Shown: positions 24,792 through 33,358 of the stretch, one piece after another
Position numbering within the stretch: the stretch's first letter is position 1
How the letters are laid out: each line of letters opens with the position of its first letter
Virus record (IMG/VR): IMGVR_UViG_3300030107_000147
Coordinates: 1-42,691 of that record
DNA length: 42,691 nt
Reading direction: 5' to 3' (one strand)
Origin: a virus
Program-made: the position numbers and the translations under genes
Notes under the pieces: generated by a model
What the model saw: only the letters and a program-made list of their open reading frames with translations
Told to the model about the DNA's origin: nothing
The model's database searches: none

Positions 24792-26351
24792 TTATTGCGG
24801 TTTAGACAAATTGTTAGCAACTGGTGCAACCGCCTTCTCTGCCATTTGCATTACTTGTTGTTCTTGGGCTTGTTCAGCTTGTTCTTCCGCTTCAGCTTGT
24901 AATTGTTCTGGTGATTTAAGAAGACCATCAGTATCTATTCCTAGACCAATAGCTATTCTTTTAATTAAATCATCAGGGTTTAAAGCCTGAACAACTTGCG
25001 GATTTATCTGTGCAAGATTTCCTATCTCTGCAACAAATTCTCTTAATTTTTGTAAATCATTTCCTCTACCTAATGCTTCAATACCAGTAATAATAGTAGG
25101 CTGTACTGTTCCTTTAGGTAATGTTGGAATTTCATCAGATTGTTCCATTCTTTTCATAAGTATTGCTACTAATGGAAGTTGGAACTCTTGTGATAATAAT
25201 GAATATATACCACCCATAGCTGTTTCTAATTGTTCAGCCATGTATCTAATTTCTTGTGCTGTTACTCTTTCTGCATCTCTTTGTATTGCTGTGTGAAGTA
25301 AGAAAGCATAAGACATTCTCTCTTCTAATTTAGCAATAGATTTTTCTACTACTTGTAAATCATATTGTTTTTGTGCTTGTAATACTGTTACATCTTCAGC
25401 ACTTCCAGTGATAATATCACCATTTCTTGTTAATGATAAATCTTTCTTTCTAGTAACAGAATTAGGTCTCACCATAAATACTACTTTAGATGAAGCCGCC
25501 GCACTTTCTACAAGTGCTTGTGATAATCCTTCTAGTGATTTTAAATCACCTAAAAATTCTTCAACATATCCTCTTCCATAGTCTTCATTATCTACTCTTA
25601 CCATTCTTAATGCTTGATAAGGCATTCTTTCTTTTTTGAATTTACCTATACTTTCAGGTATTTTAATTCCATTAACTTCCTGACATACATAAAAATCATT
25701 GTCATCTAATTTATAAATATGTGTATAAACTTCTACATCTTCATCTTCTTTATAATCTGGGTCTGAAATAACTTGTGCCGCTATTTCTTTTCCTAAAGAT
25801 AAAACAGTAGTTAATTCTTTTATAATTATTTCTAATACATTTCCTGAAGCATCTCTTCTAACTACATATTGAGATAATGGAAATACTCTCATGCTACCTT
25901 TTTTAGGTAAATAAGTTAAAACATTTCCACCAACTATTAAGTGTTTTAATGCTTCAAATACTGAAACTCTTAAAGCAAGTTGTTCAATTTTATTTGATAC
26001 TTCTTTTTCAATAACAGACAAAGATTTCTCTATGTCAGTCTTCATTTCTTTATTTTGTTCTAGTTCTTTTTTAGCTTCTCCTGCTATTGATAATCTAAAA
26101 AATGGGGAATTTGGGGGAAGCAATAGTAAAAGAAGTTTACTTGCTAAATTGTTGACACCTCTAGCACCAACTGATTGAAAGGGATTGTATAAATCGCTTG
26201 ATGATGTGAAACCATCAGGCTTAATTAAGGAAGGAATTGTTAATTCACTACACTCTTCTGCTCTATCTAAATAATGTTCTCTGTTAGTGGTTAACTTATT
26301 ATATCGTTCTTTTGCTGTCTGTTGTTTAGTTAATTCACCTGTATATTCCAT
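24792..26351 (-). CDS. Portal protein, head-tail connector (gp8-like)
   Basis: The 519-residue protein (T7 gp8 has 536) starts MEYTGELTKQQTAKERYNKL and has NPFQSVGARGVNNLASKLLL and MRVDNEDYGRGYVEEFLGDL-like segments, hallmarks of T7-type portals. It forms the twelve-subunit ring through which DNA enters and leaves. The C terminus is Gln/Glu-rich (AEAEEQAEQAQEQQ). The ribosome-binding site is weak; the start is four bases after the upstream stop. Confidence 0.95.
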   Translation of the reverse strand: MEYTGELTKQQTAKERYNKLTTNREHYLDRAEECSELTIPSLIKPDGFTSSSDLYNPFQSVGARGVNNLASKLLLLLLPPNSPFFRLSIAGEAKKELEQNKEMKTDIEKSLSVIEKEVSNKIEQLALRVSVFEALKHLIVGGNVLTYLPKKGSMRVFPLSQYVVRRDASGNVLEIIIKELTTVLSLGKEIAAQVISDPDYKEDEDVEVYTHIYKLDDNDFYVCQEVNGIKIPESIGKFKKERMPYQALRMVRVDNEDYGRGYVEEFLGDLKSLEGLSQALVESAAASSKVVFMVRPNSVTRKKDLSLTRNGDIITGSAEDVTVLQAQKQYDLQVVEKSIAKLEERMSYAFLLHTAIQRDAERVTAQEIRYMAEQLETAMGGIYSLLSQEFQLPLVAILMKRMEQSDEIPTLPKGTVQPTIITGIEALGRGNDLQKLREFVAEIGNLAQINPQVVQALNPDDLIKRIAIGLGIDTDGLLKSPEQLQAEAEEQAEQAQEQQVMQMAEKAVAPVANNLSKPQ

Positions 26352-26355
26352 CTAT

Positions 26356-26574
26356 TTATGCTGTATAATTAGAGCCGCCTGTAGATATATTTAAACCAGA
26401 AGAAGTATTTAAAGCAGATGTACCTGATTGCTTTTTCTTCTTTTTCTTAATGTTTAAATCCTGCTCGTTAGCTGTAACCAATTCTGGTGCAGTTTGTTCA
26501 CCAACAGTCTGTGAAGTATTCACAGGTGCAGGTGGTTGCTTTGGTGGCGGCGGCATTTTTGGTCTCATGCACAT
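26356..26574 (-). CDS. gp7.3-like tail assembly or ejected protein
   Basis: This 72-residue, low-complexity protein has a Pro-rich N terminus (MRPKMPPPPKQPPAP), a Lys run (KKKKKK) and a Ser/Gly-rich end (SGLNISTGGSNY). T7 gp7.3 also has a Lys-rich part followed by a Ser/Gly end with GGGINI just before the portal gene, and it is needed for adsorption. The similarity is weak but the position matches. The ATG overlaps the stop of the preceding gene region and AGGA lies upstream. Confidence 0.65.
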   Translation of the reverse strand: MCMRPKMPPPPKQPPAPVNTSQTVGEQTAPELVTANEQDLNIKKKKKKQSGTSALNTSSGLNISTGGSNYTA

Positions 26575-26575
26575 A

Positions 26576-26761
26576 TTATTTTTCTGTCCTCTCTTTTAGT
26601 GTATTTATAAATTTTACCACATCTCTTTGACCTGCTTTAAAATAGATAGTTTTAGTATCATCAGATAATTCAGGTGATTTTTCTGGGTAAACTTCATTTA
26701 ATAATTTGACTAGGTCATCTACCTTTGTCGGTAGTACCAAATCTTCGTCAATGTTTTTCAT
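26576..26761 (-). CDS. Small protein at the head-operon promoter
   Basis: This encodes 61 residues, MKNIDEDLVLPTKVDDLVKL and onward, with a likely helix-strand pattern and no recognised family. Its only possible ATG lies directly at the end of the phage-type promoter (26761-26778), with no ribosome-binding site. If the promoter is used, the mRNA would be nearly or fully leaderless at this gene. Readthrough from the nrdB gene could provide a normal message. It is followed by the gp7.3-like and portal genes. Confidence 0.7.
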   Translation of the reverse strand: MKNIDEDLVLPTKVDDLVKLLNEVYPEKSPELSDDTKTIYFKAGQRDVVKFINTLKERTEK

Positions 26762-26778
26762 CTAAAAGTGAAACTTTA
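26761..26778 (-). promoter_or_regulatory. Phage RNA polymerase promoter before head operon
   Basis: The minus-strand sequence TAAAGTTTCACTTTTAGA differs from the sites at 1897 and 36773 at only two positions. It overlaps the nrdB stop codon (26776-26778) and its last base is the A of the next ATG. By analogy with T7, initiation would fall at about the last A-G-A, so the transcript would begin on the start codon. Confidence 0.75.
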
Positions 26779-27726
26779 GTCCCAAAGATTACCTGTTACA
26801 GTACCTTTGTTATATTCTGTTGCTCTATTCTCAAAGAAATTAGCGTGTTCTACGCCATTAAGTACCCACTCTAACCAACCTAATGGATTATCTTTAACCT
26901 TATAATTTGGTTTTAAAGATAATTGTAGCAATCTTCTATCAGCTATATATCTAATATATTGTTTAACTTCTTCAGCTTTTAATCCTCTAATTCCACCCAT
27001 ATCAAAAGCTAAATCAATAAACTTATCTTCAAGGTCAACCATATCTCTAGCTGTTTGATAGATACTTGCTTTAAATTTTTCTGTCCAAATATTTGGGTTT
27101 TCTTTTATTAACTGATGGAACAATTTAATCATACTTTCAACGTGGTGTGTCTCATCTCTAATACTCCAAGTAACTATCTGACACATACCTTTCATTCTTC
27201 CATATCTTTGGAAGTTAAGAAGCATTGCAAATGATGCAAATAGTTGTAAGCCTTCACCAAATGCAGAAAAACAAGCTATCTCTTTAGCTAAACCTTCAAC
27301 ACCTTTACCTTTAGATTTAAAAAGATACTCATGTTTATTAGACATTTCTTTATATTCTTGGAAGGCTTGATATTCTTTATCAGGTAAACCAATAGTATCA
27401 TTTAATAATGAATAACTATGTGCATGGTTAGCCTCACTTGAAGCTATAGCTGATAACATCATTCTAACTTCAGGTGGTTTAAACATAGGAATATATTTAT
27501 CTAAATAGGCTTGTGCTATATCTACATCACCTTGCGTAAAGAATTTTAAAATTTGTCCTATTAAGTTTTTCTCTGGTTCAGACAATCTTTCATTCCAATC
27601 TCTAACATCTTCATGTAATGGTACTTCACTAGGTAGCCAGTGCATTTTCTGTTGCATATCGTATGCTTCAAAAGCCCATTCATATTCAAATGGTTTGTAA
27701 TAAGGTCTACTTTTAAATAAACTCAT
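26776..27726 (-). CDS. nrdB: Ribonucleotide reductase small subunit, class I
   Basis: This 316-residue ferritin-like protein supplies the radical for deoxynucleotide synthesis. Visible ligands include Glu98 and His101 in SSEANHAHSY, followed by Tyr105 at the spacing of the E. coli radical Tyr122, and later EGL and DETHHVES with Glu and His ligands. The C terminus (TVTGNLWD) is the flexible tail that contacts the large subunit. The start overlaps the small membrane-protein gene by four bases (ATGA). Phages use it to raise dNTP supply in nutrient-poor hosts. Confidence 0.95.
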   Translation of the reverse strand: MSLFKSRPYYKPFEYEWAFEAYDMQQKMHWLPSEVPLHEDVRDWNERLSEPEKNLIGQILKFFTQGDVDIAQAYLDKYIPMFKPPEVRMMLSAIASSEANHAHSYSLLNDTIGLPDKEYQAFQEYKEMSNKHEYLFKSKGKGVEGLAKEIACFSAFGEGLQLFASFAMLLNFQRYGRMKGMCQIVTWSIRDETHHVESMIKLFHQLIKENPNIWTEKFKASIYQTARDMVDLEDKFIDLAFDMGGIRGLKAEEVKQYIRYIADRRLLQLSLKPNYKVKDNPLGWLEWVLNGVEHANFFENRATEYNKGTVTGNLWD

Positions 27727-27884
27727 CTCAATAACTCTATTCCTTCTATTATAATTATTATTAATAACTCAACTGCTAGAACTGTATGATAAACAGTCCA
27801 CAGAACTGATTGTTTTTCTACTTTTTTACGTCTTCTTTTTTTTCTAGGTTTGTCTATATCTTTAAATAAATCTGTATATGTCAT
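27723..27884 (-). CDS. Small membrane protein between nrdA and nrdB
   Basis: A 53-residue frame, MTYTDLFKDIDKPRKKRRRK and onward, has a very basic segment (RKKRRRKKVEK) followed by one hydrophobic helix (HTVLAVELLIIIIIEGIELL). AGGA precedes the ATG and the stop overlaps the nrdB start (ATGA), so translation of nrdB is likely coupled to it. The topology suggests a cytoplasmic basic patch at the inner membrane. Its conservation would be the real test, since function cannot be read from sequence. Confidence 0.75.
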   Translation of the reverse strand: MTYTDLFKDIDKPRKKRRRKKVEKQSVLWTVYHTVLAVELLIIIIIEGIELLR

Positions 27885-27905
27885 GTTGTTTTTCCTATAT
27901 GCAAT

Positions 27906-29657
27906 TTATTCACAAGCTAAACAATCAGCTTCAGGTATGATTGTTCTTTCTATTTTCTTTGATAATAACTCTGCACGTTTGATAGCTTCACTTCTACAAT
28001 AGTACAAAGTTTTAAGTTTTCTTTTCCAAGCCAACATGTGTATGTCATGTAACTCTTTAACATTAACATCAGCAGGTACAAAAACATTTACTGATTGTGC
28101 CTGACAAATGTATTGTTGTCTGTCAGAAGCATGTTCTATTATCCATTGTTGATTAATTTCTATTGCTGTTTTAAAAGTATCTTTTTCAAAATCAGATAAT
28201 TCTTTTAAATGTAATACTGAACCTCTGTTTGCAAGTATAGATGTCCAAGTTTTCTCTGTATTAATACCCTTCTTTTCTAATAATTTTTCTAAATATTTAT
28301 TCTTAACCAAGAATGAACCTGACATAGTTTTTTGCACATAAGCATTTGCTCTGTATGGTTCTATTGATGGTGAAGTAGTGCCACAAATAATAGATGAAGA
28401 AGCGTTAGGTGCTATTGCTAATAAGTGTGCATTACGCATACCAGTGCCTTCCATATCAGGAGCTTCACCTCTTTTAATAGCTAGTCTTTTACTCTCTGCT
28501 ACTGCTTGTTCTTTAATGTGTTTGAATATTTTTAAGTTCATTGATTTAGCCAACGCACCTTCAAAAGGAATACCTTTAGATTGTAAGTAAGCGTGGAAAC
28601 CCATAGCTCCTAGCCCAATACTTCTTTCATTAGCCGCACTAAACTTTGCTCTGAATACACTATCAGGTGCATGGTCAATAAAATAAGTTAAAGCATTATC
28701 TAAAAATCTAACTAAATCAGATATAAATAAATTGTTATTTTTCCATTCATCAAACTTTTCTAAATTTACAGAAGATAAACAACACACTGCTGTTCTATGT
28801 TCGTCAGTAGGTAATACTATTTCTGTACATAAATTAGAATGATGTACGTTTAATCCTAATTTCTTTTGTGTTTCAGGCATTCCTTCATAGATAGTATCTG
28901 TAAAAGAAATATAAGGCTCACCAGTAGCAACTCTAATCTCTAAAATCTTTTGCCACAAATCTCTTGCTGATACAGTTCGTACAACTTCATTAGTATGTGG
29001 GTCTATTAAGTCCCAACTGTCATCATAAGTAGGTTCAGTAATACACTTCTCAATTAATTGCATAAACTCATCTGAAATATTTACAGCGTGATGTAAGTTA
29101 AGACATTTTCTATGTATGTCTCCACCACTAGGCTTACGCATTTCTAAAAATTCTATAATCTCTGGGTGTGATATATCCATGTAAGCCGCATAACTTCCAC
29201 GTCTAGTTTTACCTTGTGAAAATGCCATTATCTCACTATCAACAACGTGTAAGAATGGGATTGAACCTGATGATTGTGAACCACCAGACGTACTTACTCC
29301 ATCACTTCTAACATGACCCCAATAGCCACCGATACCACCACCAATAGATGCCAACCAAGCATTCTCTGTGTAGTGTCCTGTTAATCCTTCTCTACTATCA
29401 CCGACATAATTTAAAAAACAAGAGATAGGCATACCTCTTGATGTTCCACCATTAGATAAAATAGGCGTAGAATACATAAACCACAATTTAGAAGCATAAG
29501 AGTATATCCGATTAGCCATCTCTTCATTATCAGAGAATGCCTTTGCGGCTCTCATAAATCCATCTTGGGGAGACGTTTCATCTGGTAATAAATATCTATC
29601 TTTCAATGTTGTCTTACCAAAGTCTGTTAGTAATTCGTCTCTGTCGTAGTCTATCAT
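27906..29657 (-). CDS. nrdA: Ribonucleotide reductase large subunit, class I
   Basis: The 583-residue catalytic subunit reduces ribonucleotides. Cys80 (MPISCF) and Cys292 or 293 (AVCCLSS) would be the redox pair. NLCTE (275-279) holds the Asn, thiyl-radical Cys and Glu, and the C-terminal CLAC (579-582) is the shuttle pair. The usual N-terminal ATP-cone is absent, so dATP shut-off is probably lost, as in many phage enzymes. Loop 2-like SGGSQSSGS and QGKTRRGS suggest the specificity site. The start overlaps the AdoMet decarboxylase-like gene (ATGA). Confidence 0.95.
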   Translation of the reverse strand: MIDYDRDELLTDFGKTTLKDRYLLPDETSPQDGFMRAAKAFSDNEEMANRIYSYASKLWFMYSTPILSNGGTSRGMPISCFLNYVGDSREGLTGHYTENAWLASIGGGIGGYWGHVRSDGVSTSGGSQSSGSIPFLHVVDSEIMAFSQGKTRRGSYAAYMDISHPEIIEFLEMRKPSGGDIHRKCLNLHHAVNISDEFMQLIEKCITEPTYDDSWDLIDPHTNEVVRTVSARDLWQKILEIRVATGEPYISFTDTIYEGMPETQKKLGLNVHHSNLCTEIVLPTDEHRTAVCCLSSVNLEKFDEWKNNNLFISDLVRFLDNALTYFIDHAPDSVFRAKFSAANERSIGLGAMGFHAYLQSKGIPFEGALAKSMNLKIFKHIKEQAVAESKRLAIKRGEAPDMEGTGMRNAHLLAIAPNASSSIICGTTSPSIEPYRANAYVQKTMSGSFLVKNKYLEKLLEKKGINTEKTWTSILANRGSVLHLKELSDFEKDTFKTAIEINQQWIIEHASDRQQYICQAQSVNVFVPADVNVKELHDIHMLAWKRKLKTLYYCRSEAIKRAELLSKKIERTIIPEADCLACE

Positions 29658-30043
29658 AATTTAACTCTTTCTATTTTATTTGTTTTAACGTCTATAAATT
29701 CTGCTCTATCAATAATAGTATGACTAACTTTAGTAGGTTCAAAATCATCTAAAAATAATAATACAATTTCTTTATCTAACTCTCCGCAAGTGTAGACATC
29801 TAGTTGTGCAATAGCAGGAGAGGTTTCGTCCCATACATGTAGGGCTATGTGTGATGTATCAATACATTGCACACAAGTTAAACCTCTATTACCTTCTTTA
29901 TTAGAATATACAGCAGTGGGTTTACCTAAAGGTCTCATACCAATAGCTTTAACTAATTTTCTAACCCACTTTTTAATATATCTAATATCCTTTGGGGGTG
30001 AGTTTATCTCCGCCCTGATTATTATGTGTTTGTGGTGTGTCAT
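29654..30043 (-). CDS. speD: S-adenosylmethionine decarboxylase-like (SpeD)
   Basis: The 129-residue protein carries the SpeD core: SHIALHVWDE followed by LDVYTCG. Ser64 (would become the pyruvoyl group), His69 and Cys86 sit at the spacing of Bacillus Ser63, His68 and Cys83, with two extra residues before the Cys. The family self-cleaves at the Ser and makes decarboxylated AdoMet for spermidine synthesis. The start lies inside the DUF3310 gene (62-base overlap) with a weak ribosome-binding site. The N-terminal HKHIIIRAEI fits the first strand, so this start seems right. Confidence 0.8.
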   Translation of the reverse strand: MTHHKHIIIRAEINSPPKDIRYIKKWVRKLVKAIGMRPLGKPTAVYSNKEGNRGLTCVQCIDTSHIALHVWDETSPAIAQLDVYTCGELDKEIVLLFLDDFEPTKVSHTIIDRAEFIDVKTNKIERVKL

Positions 30044-30233
30044 ACTTGTCTATTATAAATTGTACATACTGTTTGCATTTTAAAAGGTCATCAATTCCAC
30101 CCTTCTGTTTGTAACGAGTGATGTACTTAACAACATTACCTTCACAGAAATCTAGTTTGTTAGAAACTATATAATCAATAGGTTCTATTTTATTGTTTGC
30201 ATAGTGTGGTGGTTCTTTAATCATATCTGCCAT
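29982..30233 (-). CDS. DUF3310-like small protein
   Basis: This encodes 83 residues with PIDYIVSNKLDFCEGNVVKY followed by ITRYKQKGGIDDLLKCKQY. This is the signature of the DUF3310 family, common in phages and often called a nucleotide-kinase-like protein; its function is unknown. It overlaps the end of the exonuclease gene by 13 bases and has AAGG before the ATG. It sits among replication and nucleotide genes. Confidence 0.85.
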   Translation of the reverse strand: MADMIKEPPHYANNKIEPIDYIVSNKLDFCEGNVVKYITRYKQKGGIDDLLKCKQYVQFIIDKYDTPQTHNNQGGDKLTPKGY

Positions 30234-30976
30234 AGTTTTACCTTCCCTGTTTTCTTATTGTAATCACCATGTCTACAGATGTGTGCCACTCTTGCTTGTT
30301 GTAATGCTTCCTTCTGTGTGTAACCTTTTTCTTTATAGATACCTTTAACTATCTTCCATAAATCTTTAAGTTGTACATTGGTATATTTCTTAATAAGTTT
30401 TTCAGCAGTCTTAATTCCGACACCCTCTATTCCATCATAGCCATCAATTTTATCTCCTGTCAAAACTTGAAGCATAAAATTATAGTTAGCCATCTTCTCT
30501 GGTATCTCTTCAGTAGTGCTACCATCATTAGATAAAGTACATGGAATTGTACGCATGTCTTTATCAATACTAACAAGAACTCTCTCTTCCATTGTTGCAG
30601 GTTCAGTTGCCATAATCCCCATGACATCATCAGCTTCTAAATTCTTCCACATGACACCATTATGTTTTTCCATAATGTATTCACGCATAGCTTTTAAAAC
30701 TAATGGTTTACGTTTAGCATTTCTGTTTGATTTATATGTAGGAAGAACATCTTTACGAAAATTATTCTTATCTGTTAACGCTACAACATAATCATCTGCG
30801 GATAATGTAGAACCTAAATCATCTATAACTAAATCAAGTTGTTCTTTACAACTGTTTTCGTTAGAATGTAATGTCCATATACCATCACCCCAGTTTGTCT
30901 CTACTTCATTATTAGTTGCGATTTTATACGCTAGTATGTCGCCATCTATAATGAGAACTTTCTTTTTCTTATACAT
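30221..30976 (-). CDS. 5'-3' exonuclease (T7 gp6-like)
   Basis: This 251-residue FEN-type nuclease degrades host DNA and removes primers. The metal-binding acidic residues appear in LIIDGDILAY (Asp11, Asp13), LEADDVMGI (Glu114, Asp116, Asp117), SIDKD (Asp138, Asp140) and GDKIDG (Asp175, Asp178). A helix-hairpin-helix (GIEGVGIKTAEKLI, about 182-195) follows for DNA binding. T7 gp6 has 300 residues. The gene follows the polymerase and PD-(D/E)XK-like gene; AAAGGATAG lies before the ATG. Confidence 0.93.
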   Translation of the reverse strand: MYKKKKVLIIDGDILAYKIATNNEVETNWGDGIWTLHSNENSCKEQLDLVIDDLGSTLSADDYVVALTDKNNFRKDVLPTYKSNRNAKRKPLVLKAMREYIMEKHNGVMWKNLEADDVMGIMATEPATMEERVLVSIDKDMRTIPCTLSNDGSTTEEIPEKMANYNFMLQVLTGDKIDGYDGIEGVGIKTAEKLIKKYTNVQLKDLWKIVKGIYKEKGYTQKEALQQARVAHICRHGDYNKKTGKVKLWQI

Positions 30977-31381
30977 TTATTTTACTATCCTTTGTTGCAT
31001 AGATTTGGTTAAATTTTTTGGCAAAAATATTTCGGCTAAAGGTATAAGAACAAACTTACTTCTAAAGCCATCACCACCTGCTTTTAATGTGCTGATATAT
31101 TTCTTTGCCAATCTTTTGATTGTCTTTGTGTCAAAGATTAATCTACAATAATCTTTCTCTCCTTCTGCTAGGATATGTACCCAGTAGTCAGACTTTGTAG
31201 CCATGACACCTGAAGGTTTACCATTACATTCCATCTCAATGGCAATGTTTCCAGTCTTAAACCACCAGTCTCTTTCTGTCTTAACTTCTATTTTAGATTT
31301 ATCTTTATCAAGTATAGAAGCTAAACGCTTTTCTCTTTCCTGACCATACTTTAGGTCAAGGTCAAATTTTTTATTATACAT
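30977..31381 (-). CDS. Putative PD-(D/E)XK nuclease-fold protein
   Basis: With the ATG at 31381 it has 134 residues; the start shares bases with the DNA polymerase stop (TAATG). A longer reading from a TTG at 31399 is unlikely. The segment KIEVKTERDWWFKTGNIAIE is followed by MECNGKPSGVMATKSDYWVH. The ExK-like IEVK and the later acidic strand recall the restriction-endonuclease fold, and the GKPSG...T.SDYW pattern is seen in other phage proteins. Activity is uncertain. It lies between the polymerase and the exonuclease. Confidence 0.7.
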   Translation of the reverse strand: MYNKKFDLDLKYGQEREKRLASILDKDKSKIEVKTERDWWFKTGNIAIEMECNGKPSGVMATKSDYWVHILAEGEKDYCRLIFDTKTIKRLAKKYISTLKAGGDGFRSKFVLIPLAEIFLPKNLTKSMQQRIVK

Positions 31382-33078
31382 TAATGTGTTCCACTCCAAT
31401 CAGTTGAGACTTTGTATTCTCCTGTTAGAGGAACTCTTAATTTGTAGTGTTCACCTGCTCGTTTAATACAATCTACTGCTATCTTACCAATAGCATCAGC
31501 GTCTTTTGCATCACACTCAACTTGTATTTCATCATGTACCCATACAACTTGTTGTGCATTGTTAAATTTTTTGATTTCTTTATTAAATTCTACTAACCAT
31601 CTCTTACACAATATCGCACCGCTAGATTGCAAAAGTGTATTGAGAGAAGCAAAACTATTTCTAACTTTAATTTCTCTTTTATCTAAACCTTTAATAAAAC
31701 CACGTTCAGCCGCAGTCTTAACAGCTTCAATAAGTTTATATAATGCAGGTAAATTATTTAAAAATCTTTTCTTAATCTTTCCTGCTTCTTTGAATGGTTT
31801 ATTAATTACTTCAGAAATCTTTTTTGATGAGCCACCATAGAGTAGACAATAGTAAAATCTTTTTGCAAGGTCTCTGCTTTCTAACCCTGCTAGTTTCTGT
31901 GTCTCTGTGTGTATGTCTCCTTCAAGAGCAACTTTAGCATACTCACCATTGTCAAACCTTGACATAAAATGACAAAGCATCATCACTTCTAATGAACTTA
32001 CATCTATACCAACTAATCGTTTACCTTCTGGTACTGTAAATAATTCTCTACACTCTTTACCATAAGGTGCAGACGTACTAACAACCTGTCCTAAATTTGG
32101 AAAAGAATGACTAGCTCTTTGTGTTACACAAGAGTTAGTATTACATGTACCATGTATCTTACCATTACGTTCATGTTTTAACCAAGCCTGTGAACCAGTA
32201 GCTATTTGTGCAATTCTTTTATTTAATAAAAAGTGTTCAGCTAATATTTTAGCTTCAGGATATTCTAATTGAGATAATATTTTATCATCTAACTTTGCTT
32301 TACCATCTGAAGTAAATTCCTGTGCGTCCCACCCATATTTTTCTTTTAATCTTTCTGCTATATGATTTCGTGAACTAGGATTAAATACTATAACTAAATC
32401 TTTTAATCTTTTACCTGTCTTTGTAGACCATCTTTCTTTTACAATAGGTTTAAATACATTCTGTAAATCTTCTTCTAACTCTACACTTCTAGCTTTTAAT
32501 TTAGTATATAATTGTTCAGCTTTATCTCTATTAAAAGTAAACCCATGTTGTTCTTGTTTAAATATTAATTGTGCTACTTCATGTTCTAAATCCATAGCTT
32601 CTTGTGAGTAACCTTTTTCTTCTATTACTTTATATAATTTATAAGTTACCTCTGTGTCTTGCTTACAATATTCTAACAATTCTGGTGTAAAAGTTTTAAA
32701 GTCAGTATCTATTTGTTCTTTGTACTCACCTATTCTATTACCCCATGCTTTTAATGAGTGCTTACCTATACAATCTTTAGGAAAATCCTTAATTGAAAAG
32801 TCTTTATCCTTAATGTCTGCATAAAGTAATCTTGTTCCTACTAAAGTGTCAAAAATTTTTTGTCTAAAATCAAAGTTATATAATTTCTCTAATACTGGAA
32901 TATCAAATTTAATAATATTGTGTCCTACTATTAAATCAGCTTCTTCTAATTTTTTAATAGCACTCTCATTATCTAATGTAAGTATCTCACCACTATCTAT
33001 ATCTTTAAGTACAATACAGTGTACTTTTGTACAGGTGTGTAAAAATCCATCTGTCTCAATGTCAAATATATATCGCAT
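31381..33078 (-). CDS. DNA polymerase, family A (T7 gp5-like)
   Basis: The 565-residue enzyme has an N-terminal 3'-5' exonuclease (Asp6 and Glu8 in FDIETD, GHNIIKFD near 52-59, Asp141 in YCKQDTE) and a family A polymerase part: motif A GIDVSSLE (Asp359, Glu364), motif B RDLAKRFYYCLLYG (Lys406, Tyr410), motif C VHDE (515-517). T7 gp5 has 704 residues. About 80 residues are missing between the last exonuclease motif and motif A, where T7 inserts its thioredoxin-binding loop. Use of host thioredoxin as clamp is therefore doubtful. Confidence 0.96.
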   Translation of the reverse strand: MRYIFDIETDGFLHTCTKVHCIVLKDIDSGEILTLDNESAIKKLEEADLIVGHNIIKFDIPVLEKLYNFDFRQKIFDTLVGTRLLYADIKDKDFSIKDFPKDCIGKHSLKAWGNRIGEYKEQIDTDFKTFTPELLEYCKQDTEVTYKLYKVIEEKGYSQEAMDLEHEVAQLIFKQEQHGFTFNRDKAEQLYTKLKARSVELEEDLQNVFKPIVKERWSTKTGKRLKDLVIVFNPSSRNHIAERLKEKYGWDAQEFTSDGKAKLDDKILSQLEYPEAKILAEHFLLNKRIAQIATGSQAWLKHERNGKIHGTCNTNSCVTQRASHSFPNLGQVVSTSAPYGKECRELFTVPEGKRLVGIDVSSLEVMMLCHFMSRFDNGEYAKVALEGDIHTETQKLAGLESRDLAKRFYYCLLYGGSSKKISEVINKPFKEAGKIKKRFLNNLPALYKLIEAVKTAAERGFIKGLDKREIKVRNSFASLNTLLQSSGAILCKRWLVEFNKEIKKFNNAQQVVWVHDEIQVECDAKDADAIGKIAVDCIKRAGEHYKLRVPLTGEYKVSTDWSGTH

Positions 33079-33356
33079 TATATTCTAACCATTTTCTTAA
33101 TAACACTTCTTGGGTAAATATTTCTATCGCCAAATTCTATGCTATCATTTTCAATACAATAACTTGCAAATGAATAAACATAGTTAGTAGTCTTCTCAAA
33201 TATCCAACACTCTGTTTGAACATCAGCACAAGACATTTTTAGAAAATCATTTTGATTAGCTAGTGTGCTATCTCCCACAATATCTTCCCAAATAATTTTG
33301 TATTTGTAATATTTTTTGTTACCAACAATAATTGGTTCACTTATTTTATTTTTCAT
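33078..33356 (-). CDS. Small protein upstream of DNA polymerase
   Basis: With the ATG at 33356 this is 92 residues, MKNKISEPIIVGNKKYYKYK and onward, beta-rich with aromatic residues (IIWEDIVGDST; ECWIFEKTTNYVYSFASY). A longer frame to 33395 would overlap the preceding gene and lacks support. The start is two bases after the previous stop and the end shares a base with the polymerase start. Unknown function; many phages carry a similarly placed small protein. Confidence 0.75.
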   Translation of the reverse strand: MKNKISEPIIVGNKKYYKYKIIWEDIVGDSTLANQNDFLKMSCADVQTECWIFEKTTNYVYSFASYCIENDSIEFGDRNIYPRSVIKKMVRI

Positions 33357-33358
33357 AA

